The position numbers and the translations under genes were made by a program. DNA of 9,201 nt from Geobacteraceae bacterium. Its GTDB lineage: Bacteria > Desulfobacterota > Desulfuromonadia > Geobacterales > Geobacteraceae. The notes under the pieces are model-generated. The model was not told the DNA's origin. It was given only the letters and a program-made list of their open reading frames with translations, and searched no databases. The DNA lies in NCBI GenBank assembly GCA_012797715.1, contig JAAZOO010000468.1:1-9201 (forward strand), written 5' to 3'. Shown one piece after another: positions 1 to 6,382 of the stretch (position 1 is its first letter; each line of letters starts with the position of its first letter).

Positions 1-552
1 GTCCTGGAAATAACCGCGGAAAAGGTGCGGGAACGCCTGGCCGGAAACGTGGTCGCCGAAGGGGGAGAAACCATCGATTCGGTGGTGGCGGGGCTGTTCC
101 GGAAAAAGGGCGTGACCGTTTCCCTGGCCGAGTCCTGTACCGGCGGGCTGATCGCCAAACGCATCACCGATCTGGCCGGGAGTTCGGCATACTTCCTGGA
201 AGGGTCCGTTACCTACGGCAACGAGGCCAAGATCAGGAGGCTCCAGGTCCCGTGCGAGCTCCTGGAGAGGGAAGGTGCCGTGAGTGCGGCCGTTGCCATG
301 GCCATGGCCCGCGGCATGCGCGCGGCGAGCGGAAGCGATATCTCCCTGGCCGTCACGGGCATCGCCGGGCCGGAAGGGGGCACGGAGGAAAAGCCGGTGG
401 GCACGGTGTTTCTGGCCCTTGCCTCCCGTGCCGACTGTACGGCAAAGAAATACACCTTCACCGGCAGCCGGGACCGCATCCGGACCGTGACTTCCTTCAC
501 GGCCATGGACTGGTTGCGGAGATATCTCGTGACGTTGCCGGACAAATCGTGA
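1..552 (+). CDS. cinA: CinA/PncC-family protein, C-terminal part (partial, 5' end outside window)
   Basis: The reading frame is open from the first base to the TGA at 550-552, giving 183 residues of a C-terminal CinA (PncC-type) domain. The family motif ESCTGG lies at residues 44-49 of the visible part, and the conserved AVTGIAGPEGGT stretch at 117-128. PncC-type CinA domains hydrolyse nicotinamide mononucleotide to nicotinate mononucleotide and ammonia, which recycles pyridine nucleotides in the cytoplasm. Full-length CinA is usually about 415 residues, with an N-terminal molybdopterin-binding-like (MoCF) domain; that part would lie upstream of the window. The ATG at 25 is internal, because clear protein continues before it. 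A stand-alone PncC cannot be fully excluded, but the roughly 20 extra residues before the domain favour a fused CinA. cinA lies next to recA in many bacteria. Here a 233-bp gap with a REPIN separates them, so co-transcription is uncertain. Confidence 0.93.
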   Translation, partial: VLEITAEKVRERLAGNVVAEGGETIDSVVAGLFRKKGVTVSLAESCTGGLIAKRITDLAGSSAYFLEGSVTYGNEAKIRRLQVPCELLEREGAVSAAVAMAMARGMRAASGSDISLAVTGIAGPEGGTEEKPVGTVFLALASRADCTAKKYTFTGSRDRIRTVTSFTAMDWLRRYLVTLPDKS

Positions 553-558
553 TGATAT

Positions 559-610
559 GTAGGGGCGCACCCGCGTGTGCGCCCGGGCAGACACGCGGGT
601 CTGCCCCTAC
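559..610. repeat. REPIN-type double palindrome (two inverted REP units)
   Basis: The arms GTAGGGGCGCACCCGCGTGT (559-578) and ACACGCGGGTCTGCCCCTAC (591-610) are inverted repeats with two mismatches, separated by 12 nt. Each half also folds on its own. GGGCGCAC (563-570) pairs with GTGCGCCC (577-584), and GGGCAGAC (585-592) pairs with GTCTGCCC (599-606); each hairpin has a 6-nt loop. The two loops (CCGCGT and ACGCGG) are complementary to each other. A GTAG foot at 559-562 and its complement CTAC at 607-610 flank the hairpins, as in REP units mobilised by RAYT transposases. It starts 6 nt after the cinA stop. It could also act in mRNA stability or transcription termination, but no T tract follows. 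Confidence 0.82.
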
Positions 611-622
611 AAATTGCAATTT
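611..622. repeat. 12-bp perfect palindrome abutting the REPIN
   Basis: AAATTGCAATTT is its own reverse complement and begins at the first base after the REPIN. It is A+T-rich in a G+C-rich setting. It could be a protein-binding site, a trace of the insertion target, or chance. Confidence 0.5.
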
Positions 623-634
623 CATGGAAACTGT

Positions 635-647
635 CCCCCAAGGGGGG
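635..647. repeat. C-run/G-run mini-palindrome in the cinA-recA gap
   Basis: Five C residues (635-639), AA, then six G residues (642-647) form a short, very G+C-rich hairpin-capable element. It is preceded by GGAAACTGT (626-634). No T tract follows, so a rho-independent terminator is not supported. Confidence 0.4.
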
Positions 648-691
648 CTGCGGCCTATGGAACGTCATTGCCACGCAAAAACAAAGAAATC

Positions 692-721
692 TTGAAAAAA
701 TAGCGTAAATCATGCTATTTA
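692..721 (+). promoter_or_regulatory. Candidate recA promoter with overlapping inverted repeat
   Basis: TTGAAA at 692-697 resembles a sigma-70 -35 box. A weak -10 could lie in TATTTA (716-721), with an 18-nt spacer. The inverted repeat AAATAGC (698-704) and GCTATTT (714-720), with a 9-nt spacer, occupies almost the whole interval and is placed as an operator would be. This is the most A+T-rich part of the gap before recA. The -10 match is poor, so the exact boxes are uncertain. Confidence 0.4.
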
Positions 722-738
722 CTGGAGGCGTCGTCACT

Positions 739-760
739 CCGAAAGGGTGTTCCACCCCGG
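739..760 (+). other. Small hairpin in the recA leader
   Basis: GGGTG (745-749) pairs with CACCC (753-757) around a 3-nt loop, and CCG (739-741) with CGG (758-760) extends the stem past an AAA bulge. It ends 12 nt before the recA ribosome binding site (GGGAGG, 773-778) and may affect translation or mRNA life. Confidence 0.35.
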
Positions 761-785
761 AAGCGGCGCTACGGGAGGTTACCTG

Positions 786-1802
786 ATGCTGGAAAGAGAA
801 AAGGCTGTCGAACTCGCCGTGAGCCAGATCGAAAAACAGTTCGGCAAGGGTTCCATCATGCGGCTCGGCAACGATGAGCCGCTGCCGGATGTGGCGGCAA
901 TCCCCACCGGGTCCATCTCCCTGGACATGGCCCTGGGCGTGGGAGGGGTTCCTCGTGGCCGCGTTATCGAGATATTCGGTCCCGAATCGTCCGGAAAGAC
1001 CACCCTTGCGCTCCACATCGTGGCCGAGGCCCAGAAGCTGGGAGGAATCGCCGCCTTTGTGGACGCCGAGCACGCCCTGGATATCGGCTATGCCAGAAAA
1101 CTCGGCGTCCGCACGGATGACCTCCTCGTTTCCCAGCCGGACACGGGGGAACAGGCCCTGGAGATCGCCGAGATGCTGGTGCGGAGCGGCGCCATCGACG
1201 TGCTGGTGATCGACTCGGTGGCTGCGCTGGTTCCCAAGGCGGAGATCGAGGGGGACATGGGGGATTCCCACATGGGACTGCAGGCGCGCCTCATGTCCCA
1301 GGCCCTGCGCAAGCTGACCGCCATTATTGCCAAGTCCAACTGTTGCGTTATTTTCATCAATCAGATACGGATGAAGATCGGGGTCATGTTCGGCAACCCG
1401 GAAACCACGACCGGCGGCAACGCCCTCAAGTTCTACGCTTCGGTGCGCCTCGACATCAGGAAGATCGCCTCCCTCAAGCAGGGGAACGACGTCATCGGCT
1501 CCCGCACCAAGGTGAAAGTGGTCAAGAACAAGGTCGCCCCTCCCTTCCGCGAGGTGGAATTCGACATCCTCTACGGCGAAGGTATTTCGCGCATCGGGGA
1601 TATCCTGGATCTGGCGGTGGAGCGGGGAATTATCGACAAGAGCGGTGCCTGGTTCTCCTACGGCAACGACCGCATCGGCCAGGGACGGGAAAACGCACGG
1701 ATATTCCTGAAGGAACACCCGGAGATGGTTGCCGAGGTGGAGGCAAAGATTCTGGAACAGGCCGGCCTTGCCGTTGCCAGGTCTCCGGAAGAAAAGGCGT
1801 AA
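786..1802 (+). CDS. recA: Recombinase RecA
   Basis: This 338-residue protein is a full-length RecA, the ATP-dependent strand-exchange protein that forms filaments on single-stranded DNA, drives homologous recombination and triggers LexA self-cleavage. The Walker A motif GPESSGKT is at residues 65-72, the catalytic glutamate in FVDAEH at residue 95, and Walker B VLVID at 139-143. The DNA-binding loops L1 (about 156-164, EGDMGDSHMG) and L2 (about 194-209, with GNPETTTGG) are intact, as is the C-terminal domain. I chose the ATG at 786 because GGGAGG (773-778) lies 7 nt upstream and the N-terminus then matches other RecA proteins. A GTG at 747 would add 13 residues unlike the family. The pilT-family gene starts 3 nt after the stop, so the two are probably co-transcribed. 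Confidence 0.99.
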   Translation: MLEREKAVELAVSQIEKQFGKGSIMRLGNDEPLPDVAAIPTGSISLDMALGVGGVPRGRVIEIFGPESSGKTTLALHIVAEAQKLGGIAAFVDAEHALDIGYARKLGVRTDDLLVSQPDTGEQALEIAEMLVRSGAIDVLVIDSVAALVPKAEIEGDMGDSHMGLQARLMSQALRKLTAIIAKSNCCVIFINQIRMKIGVMFGNPETTTGGNALKFYASVRLDIRKIASLKQGNDVIGSRTKVKVVKNKVAPPFREVEFDILYGEGISRIGDILDLAVERGIIDKSGAWFSYGNDRIGQGRENARIFLKEHPEMVAEVEAKILEQAGLAVARSPEEKA

Positions 1803-1805
1803 CGC

Positions 1806-2969
1806 ATGGATTTGAACGATATCCTCACCATCGCGGTCAAGGCAAGGGGGTCCGACGTCCACATCAAGGCGGGTCTGCAACCCATTGTGCGCATCGACGG
1901 CAAACTGCGGCCCATCCCCAATGCGCCGCGCATGTCAGCGGACGCCATTCGCGACATGGCCTACACCATGATGAATGAAAAGCAGAAGAAGCATTTCGAT
2001 GAGTTTTTCGAAGTGGACCTGTCGTACGGGATTCCCGGGCTGAGCCGTTTCCGGGTCAGCGCCTACTCGCAGCGCGGTTCCGTGGCCATGGTGTTCCGCA
2101 TCATCGCCTTCGGCGTTCCCGCCTTCGGCGCCCTCAATCTCCCGCCGATTCTGGAAAAGCTGAGCCTGGAGGAGCGCGGGCTTATCCTCGTGACCGGCAC
2201 TACCGGGTGCGGCAAGTCCACGACGCTTGCCGCCATGATCGACTACATCAACGAAAACCGCACCTGCAACATCATCACCGTGGAGGACCCGGTCGAATAC
2301 CTGCACAAGGACAAGAAGAGCATCATCAGCCAGCGGGAGATAGGTTTCGATACCCTCACCTTCGCCAACGCCCTGAAGAGCGCCCTGCGCCAGGACCCGG
2401 ACGTCATCCTGGTGGGCGAGATGCGCGACCTGGAGACCATCGAGACCGCCCTCACCGCGGCCGAGACCGGCCACCTGGTCATGTCCACCCTCCATACCCT
2501 GGATGCCGCGGAGACGGTCAACCGCATCATCTCGGTCTTTCCCCCCTACCACCAGCGCCAGGTGAGGATGCAGCTTTCCAACGTCATCAAGGGGGTCATC
2601 TCCCAGCGGCTGGTGCCGCGGGCCGACGGCAAGGGGCGTGTCCCGGCGGTGGAGGTCATGATCGGCACGGCACGGGTCCGCGAGTGCATCGACGATAAGG
2701 AAAAGACAAAGCAGCTCCCCGAGGCCATTGCCCAAGGTGTCATCTCCTACGGCATGCAGACATTCGACCAGTCCCTCATGAGCCTGTACACGAGGAAGCT
2801 CATCACCTACGAGGAAGCGCTGCGCCAGTCATCCAATCCGGACGACTTCGCCCTGAAGGTCTCCGGCATTTCTTCCACCTCTGACCTCAGCTGGGACCAG
2901 TTCGAGTACAAGGAAAAACCCGAGGAAGAGGAAAAAAAGATGACCATTGACCGCTTCGGTGACGGATGA
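1806..2969 (+). CDS. pilT: Type IV pilus retraction ATPase, PilT/PilU family
   Basis: This 387-residue protein is a hexameric secretion-type ATPase of the PilT/PilU family, which depolymerises type IV pili at the inner-membrane base and powers twitching or pilus retraction. It has an N-terminal PAS-like region with GSDVHIKAG (15-23), Walker A GTTGCGKST (131-139), an Asp box around TVEDPVEY (158-165), Walker B DPDVILVGEMRD (197-208) and a His box GHLVMSTLHT (222-231). The region matching the PilT AIRNLIRE motif reads ARVRECIDD (289-297), a clear departure. The tail is longer than PilT (about 345 residues) and ends in a charged stretch rich in Glu and Lys (about 368-379). AAMIDY and KKSIISQRE recall PilU, while GEMRDLETI recalls PilT, so the subfamily is open. 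AAGG (1794-1797) inside recA serves as a ribosome binding site. recX overlaps the 3' end. Confidence 0.95.
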   Translation: MDLNDILTIAVKARGSDVHIKAGLQPIVRIDGKLRPIPNAPRMSADAIRDMAYTMMNEKQKKHFDEFFEVDLSYGIPGLSRFRVSAYSQRGSVAMVFRIIAFGVPAFGALNLPPILEKLSLEERGLILVTGTTGCGKSTTLAAMIDYINENRTCNIITVEDPVEYLHKDKKSIISQREIGFDTLTFANALKSALRQDPDVILVGEMRDLETIETALTAAETGHLVMSTLHTLDAAETVNRIISVFPPYHQRQVRMQLSNVIKGVISQRLVPRADGKGRVPAVEVMIGTARVRECIDDKEKTKQLPEAIAQGVISYGMQTFDQSLMSLYTRKLITYEEALRQSSNPDDFALKVSGISSTSDLSWDQFEYKEKPEEEEKKMTIDRFGDG

Positions 2970-3426
2970 AGCGAAACAGGCCCTCCGAACGGCGCTGAAG
3001 GCGCTTTCCCGTCGTGACCACAGCGAATGGGAGATGCGGCGCGCGCTTCAGCGGAGAGGCTTTTCACCCGACGCCGTTGATTCCGTTGTTGCCCGACTCC
3101 TGGAGGCGGGGTACCTGGACGATGCCCGCTTTGCCCGGACCTTTGTCGAGTCCGCCGTCCGAAACGGGAGGGGGTACGGCGTCCGCATCCGCATCGAGCT
3201 TCTGCGCCGGGGGGTTGCGGAGAGTATCATCGAGGAGTCCCTGGGAACGCTGGCGGATGAGTATGAAGAATCCGCCCTGATCCGGGGTCTTCTCGCAAAG
3301 AGATATCCTGATTTCGATCCGCGGTCGGCCGATGACCGTCAGAAACGGAGGGTGGCCGGCTACTTTCAAAGGCGGGGATTCTCTCCGGCGGCAATCCTCC
3401 ATGTTTTCCGTGACCGGGGGGAGTAA
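2947..3426 (+). CDS. recX: Regulatory protein RecX
   Basis: This 159-residue protein is RecX, a small all-helical protein made of repeated three-helix units that binds RecA filaments and limits, or in some species tunes, RecA activity. Family features are the N-terminal ALSRRDHSEWEMRRAL region (19-34), the hallmark YLDDARFA (56-63), and the basic RIELLRRG segment (82-89). The start is a TTG at 2947 or a GTG at 2959; a stop codon just before 2947 rules out a longer form. No strong ribosome binding site is seen for either, and both overlap the pilT 3' end (by 23 or 11 nt). Translational coupling to pilT is therefore likely. In many bacteria recX directly follows recA; here pilT lies between them. 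Confidence 0.93.
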   Translation: MTASVTDEAKQALRTALKALSRRDHSEWEMRRALQRRGFSPDAVDSVVARLLEAGYLDDARFARTFVESAVRNGRGYGVRIRIELLRRGVAESIIEESLGTLADEYEESALIRGLLAKRYPDFDPRSADDRQKRRVAGYFQRRGFSPAAILHVFRDRGE

Positions 3427-3460
3427 CCGGCACATTCCTTTTCAGAGCTTGTTCGTACAT

Positions 3461-3484
3461 GCGCATTCCGGAGCGCATTCCGGA
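3461..3484. repeat. 12-bp tandem direct repeat upstream of alaS
   Basis: GCGCATTCCGGA occurs twice in perfect head-to-tail copies (3461-3472 and 3473-3484), followed by a further GCG. It is in the middle of the 158-bp recX-alaS gap, about 100 nt before the alaS start. Each copy contains the palindrome TCCGGA. It may be a pair of protein-binding sites or a slippage-prone microrepeat. I see no convincing promoter boxes in this gap, although alaS probably has its own promoter there. Confidence 0.7.
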
Positions 3485-3584
3485 GCGATTGGTATGGGCA
3501 GGCTCTTATTTTCCGGATGCGATACGTTTCCGTTCCTATTCTGAAGCGTAGGACGGAAGTGAGACTGAACAGTTGGGAGAATAC

Positions 3585-6212
3585 ATGACTGGAAAAGAAC
3601 TGAGGGAAAGATTCCTGAAATATTTCGCCGAGAGGGGGCACACAGTTGTTCCGAGTTCGAACCTCATTCCAAAGAACGACCCCACGCTCCTCTTTACCAA
3701 CGCGGGCATGAACCAGTTCAAGGATCTGTTCCTCGGCCTGGAAAAGAGGGACTACATCCGCGCCTGCAGCTCACAGAAGTGCGTCCGGGCGGGCGGCAAG
3801 CACAACGACCTGGAGAACGTGGGGCGTACCGCCCGCCACCACACCTTCTTCGAAATGCTGGGGAATTTCTCCTTCGGAGATTATTTCAAGAAAGAGGCCA
3901 TTGCCTTTGCCTGGGAGTTTCTCACCAAGGAACTGAAGCTGGACAAGAACCGGCTCTACGTCAGTGTCTACAAGGATGACGACGAGGCCGCCGACATCTG
4001 GCACTGCCAGGAAGGGGTGCCGCTGGAGCGGATCTACCGCTTCGACGAGGACAACTTCTGGTCCATGGGGGACACCGGGCCCTGCGGCCCCTGCACCGAG
4101 ATCTTCTGGGACAACGGTCCCGAGACCGGCTGCGGCAGCCCGGAGTGTGCCGTGGGATGCGACTGCGACCGCTACATGGAGATCTGGAACAACGTCTTCA
4201 TGCAGTTCAACCGCGACGAAAAAGGTGTCATGACCCCCCTCCCCAAGCCGTCGGTTGATACCGGCATGGGCCTGGAGCGTATTGCTACCGTCATGCAGGG
4301 GGTGACCTCCAACTACGACACCGACCTCCTCCAGGGAATCATCCGGCACGTGGAAAAGCTGTCGGGAAAGAGATACCGCAGGGACGAGAAGGACGACGTC
4401 TCCATGCGCGTCATCGCCGACCACTCCCGCGCCACCACCTTTCTCATCTGCGACGGGGTGCTCCCCAGCAACGAGGGGAGGGGATACGTGCTGCGACGCA
4501 TCATGCGGCGGGCCGCGCGCCATGCCAAAATGCTCGGATTTTCGGAGCCGGTCCTGTACCGCATGGTGGATGCGGTTTCCGAGGTCATGGGCGAGGCGTA
4601 TCCGGACCTCCTCCAGAGGGAGGAGTACATCAGGAGGGTCGTCCGGGCCGAGGAGGAGCGCTTTGCCGAGACCCTGGACAACGGGCTCAGAATCCTGAAC
4701 GATGAAGTGGCCTCCCTGAAGGGTCAGGGGCTCACGGTCATTCCCGGAGAGGTGGTCTTCCGGCTCTACGATACCTACGGTTTCCCCATGGACCTCACCG
4801 CCGACATCGTGCAGGGAGAGGGATTTGCCATTGACGAGGCGGGATTCGAGGCTTGCATGGAGCGGCAGCGGGAGATGGCCCGGGAACACTGGAAAGGTTC
4901 GGGAGAGGAAAAGGTCGCCTCCGTGTACCGGGAGCTCCACGGCCGGGGACTCCGCACCCTCTTCACGGGATACGACGAACGGACCGCCTATGCGGCCGTC
5001 ACCGCGTTGCTCAGGGGCGGAGAGACGCTCCGGTCGGCGGATGCGGGCGATGAGGTGGATGTCATCACCGAGACGACCCCCTTTTACGGAGAGAGCGGCG
5101 GACAGGCCGGGGATACCGGCGAGATTTCGACGGGCGCCGCACACTTGGAGGTGTTCGATACCCTGCGTCCTCTGCCGGACCTGGTCGTCCACCGGGCGCG
5201 GGTGAAGGAAGGAACGATCCGTGTCGGCGACATGGCGGACCTCAGGGTCGCAGGAGAGACGCGGAATGCCACGGCGCGCAACCACACCGCCACCCACCTC
5301 CTCCAGGCGGCCCTGCGGGAGGTGCTCGGCGACCACGTGAAGCAGTCCGGCTCCCTGGTGAACAACCATCACCTCCGTTTCGATTTTACCCACTTTTCCG
5401 CCCTGACTCCTGAGGAACTGGAGCGGGTGGAAGAGCTGGTGAACCGCCACATCATGGAAAACGCCGACGTGACGGTGCTGGAAATGGGTATCGAGCAGGC
5501 CATGGAGAGCGGCGCTACGGCCCTGTTCGACGAGAAATACGGCGAAACGGTGCGGGTGGTGAAGGTGGGCGAGGTCAGCGCCGAGCTCTGCGGAGGAACC
5601 CACGTGCGCGCCGCAGGCGACATCGGCCTGTTCAAGATCGTCTCGGAATCGGGCATCGCCGCCGGGGTGAGACGTATCGAGGCCCTGACCGGTCTGGGAG
5701 CGCTCCGGTATGCCCGGCGCCTGGAGGAAGAGACCAGAAAGATCGCCTCCCTGGTCAAGGCCGAAGGGGGCGACACCGTGGAGAAGGTGGTCCGCCTCAT
5801 CAGCCGCCAGAAGGAGATGCAGCGAGAGATCGATACGCTCCAGAGCCGCCTCAACGCCTCCGCTTCGGCCGATCTCCTGGCAGGGGCGCGGGAAATCGGC
5901 GGCGTGAAGGCCCTGGCCGTGAAGGTGGACGTGGCCGATGTGAAAGCGCTCCGCGAGCTGTCCGACACCCTCAAGGATCGCCTCGGCTCCGGCGTTCTCG
6001 CCCTGGGGAGCGAGATAGACGGCAAGGCGACCCTTCTGGTGGCGGTTACCAAGGACCTGACCGCACGCTTCCGGGCCGGCGACCTGATCAAGGGAATGGC
6101 CTCCATCGTCGGCGGGAGCGGCGGCGGCAAGCCGGAGCTTGCCCAGGCGGGCGGCGGCAAGCCGGAGATGCTGGACCAGGCCCTGGACACGCTGTACTCC
6201 TTGCTTGCCTGA
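3585..6212 (+). CDS. alaS: Alanine--tRNA ligase
   Basis: This 875-residue protein is a complete class II alanyl-tRNA synthetase (E. coli has 876), which charges tRNA-Ala and removes mischarged serine or glycine. The catalytic domain has motif 2 around FFEMLGNFSFGDYF (88-101) and motif 3 GMGLER (227-232). The editing domain shows TPFYGESGGQ (498-507) and the zinc ligands His567 and His571 (NHTATH) with Cys669 and His673 (CGGTH). RIEALTG (697-703) precedes a coiled-coil and the C-terminal C-Ala domain with GGSGGGKPELAQAGG (843-857). A cysteine cluster (Cys183, 188, 192, 194) sits just before DRYMEIWN. I chose the ATG at 3585, with GGGAGA at 3575-3580 as its ribosome binding site; a TTG at 3573 would lie at that site. 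The stop codon lies in the loop of a hairpin (6203-6220). Confidence 0.98.
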   Translation: MTGKELRERFLKYFAERGHTVVPSSNLIPKNDPTLLFTNAGMNQFKDLFLGLEKRDYIRACSSQKCVRAGGKHNDLENVGRTARHHTFFEMLGNFSFGDYFKKEAIAFAWEFLTKELKLDKNRLYVSVYKDDDEAADIWHCQEGVPLERIYRFDEDNFWSMGDTGPCGPCTEIFWDNGPETGCGSPECAVGCDCDRYMEIWNNVFMQFNRDEKGVMTPLPKPSVDTGMGLERIATVMQGVTSNYDTDLLQGIIRHVEKLSGKRYRRDEKDDVSMRVIADHSRATTFLICDGVLPSNEGRGYVLRRIMRRAARHAKMLGFSEPVLYRMVDAVSEVMGEAYPDLLQREEYIRRVVRAEEERFAETLDNGLRILNDEVASLKGQGLTVIPGEVVFRLYDTYGFPMDLTADIVQGEGFAIDEAGFEACMERQREMAREHWKGSGEEKVASVYRELHGRGLRTLFTGYDERTAYAAVTALLRGGETLRSADAGDEVDVITETTPFYGESGGQAGDTGEISTGAAHLEVFDTLRPLPDLVVHRARVKEGTIRVGDMADLRVAGETRNATARNHTATHLLQAALREVLGDHVKQSGSLVNNHHLRFDFTHFSALTPEELERVEELVNRHIMENADVTVLEMGIEQAMESGATALFDEKYGETVRVVKVGEVSAELCGGTHVRAAGDIGLFKIVSESGIAAGVRRIEALTGLGALRYARRLEEETRKIASLVKAEGGDTVEKVVRLISRQKEMQREIDTLQSRLNASASADLLAGAREIGGVKALAVKVDVADVKALRELSDTLKDRLGSGVLALGSEIDGKATLLVAVTKDLTARFRAGDLIKGMASIVGGSGGGKPELAQAGGGKPEMLDQALDTLYSLLA
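6120..6167. repeat. In-frame 18-bp direct repeat at the alaS 3' end
   Basis: The 18-mer GGCGGCGGCAAGCCGGAG occurs at 6120-6137 and again at 6150-6167, exactly 30 bp apart and in frame. It encodes GGGKPE twice, at residues 846-851 and 856-861. The first copy fits the conserved glycine-rich C-Ala motif; the second looks like a local duplication or convergence. Confidence 0.6.
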
Positions 6213-6220
6213 CGGCAAGC
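6203..6220 (+). other. Hairpin around the alaS stop codon
   Basis: GCTTGCC (6203-6209) and GGCAAGC (6214-6220) form a perfect 7-bp stem. Its 4-nt loop TGAC holds the alaS stop codon (6210-6212). No T tract follows, so it is not a standard rho-independent terminator. It could protect the mRNA 3' end or pause the ribosome. Confidence 0.5.
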
Positions 6221-6272
6221 GGCACGAGGCGCCGGCCACAAGGACGGGGTGCGAAGACCCGCATACCGAGAT

Positions 6273-6308
6273 GGGGCCCATGCGTCACCGTTCGTGACGC
6301 GTTTCCCC
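6273..6308 (+). other. Extended hairpin in the alaS-argB gap
   Basis: GCGTCAC (6282-6288) and GTGACGC (6294-6300) form a perfect stem around the 5-nt loop CGTTC. One wobble pair and one A-T pair extend it to 6280-6302. GGGG (6273-6276) can pair with CCCC (6305-6308) as an outer stem. Only three T residues follow, so terminator function is weakly supported; T-rich sequence (T4 G T6, 6336-6346) comes about 35 nt later. It may mark the end of the alaS transcript or part of an argB leader. Confidence 0.45.
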
Positions 6309-6382
6309 CGGCGCGGAAACAGCGACTGGCCCTGATTTTGTTTTTTCGCGCCTTGCGCCCTGTGCCCTGTTCCTGCTGCAAA

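Noticed and set aside
747..785. Upstream GTG start for recA
   Set aside because: It would add 13 residues unlike RecA N-termini and has no good ribosome binding site, whereas the ATG at 786 has GGGAGG at the right distance.
777..794. Partial match to the Geobacter LexA motif (GGTTN2CN4G present) over the recA start
   Set aside because: The final ACC half is missing (GAA instead), and the match overlaps the ribosome binding site and start codon, so it is probably chance.
3427..3445. Possible sigma-54 promoter (GGCAC at 3429-3433) after recX
   Set aside because: The GC element expected 12 nt downstream is absent (TT instead).
3427..3584. T-box or other tRNA-sensing leader before alaS
   Set aside because: The gap is too short, and it has no T-box sequence, specifier hairpin or terminator.
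3771..6281. Very long open frame on the minus strand (836 codons), and a similar one of 555 codons at 213-1880
   Set aside because: Both lie antisense to clear genes (alaS, and cinA plus recA). The translations are rich in His, Gly and Val with no recognisable domain, as expected from high-G+C codon bias on the opposite strand.
6310..6352. Possible terminator with GGCGCG (6310-6315) and CGCGCC (6347-6352)
   Set aside because: The arms are 31 nt apart and the T-rich stretch (6336-6346) lies inside the loop rather than after the stem, so it does not have terminator form.
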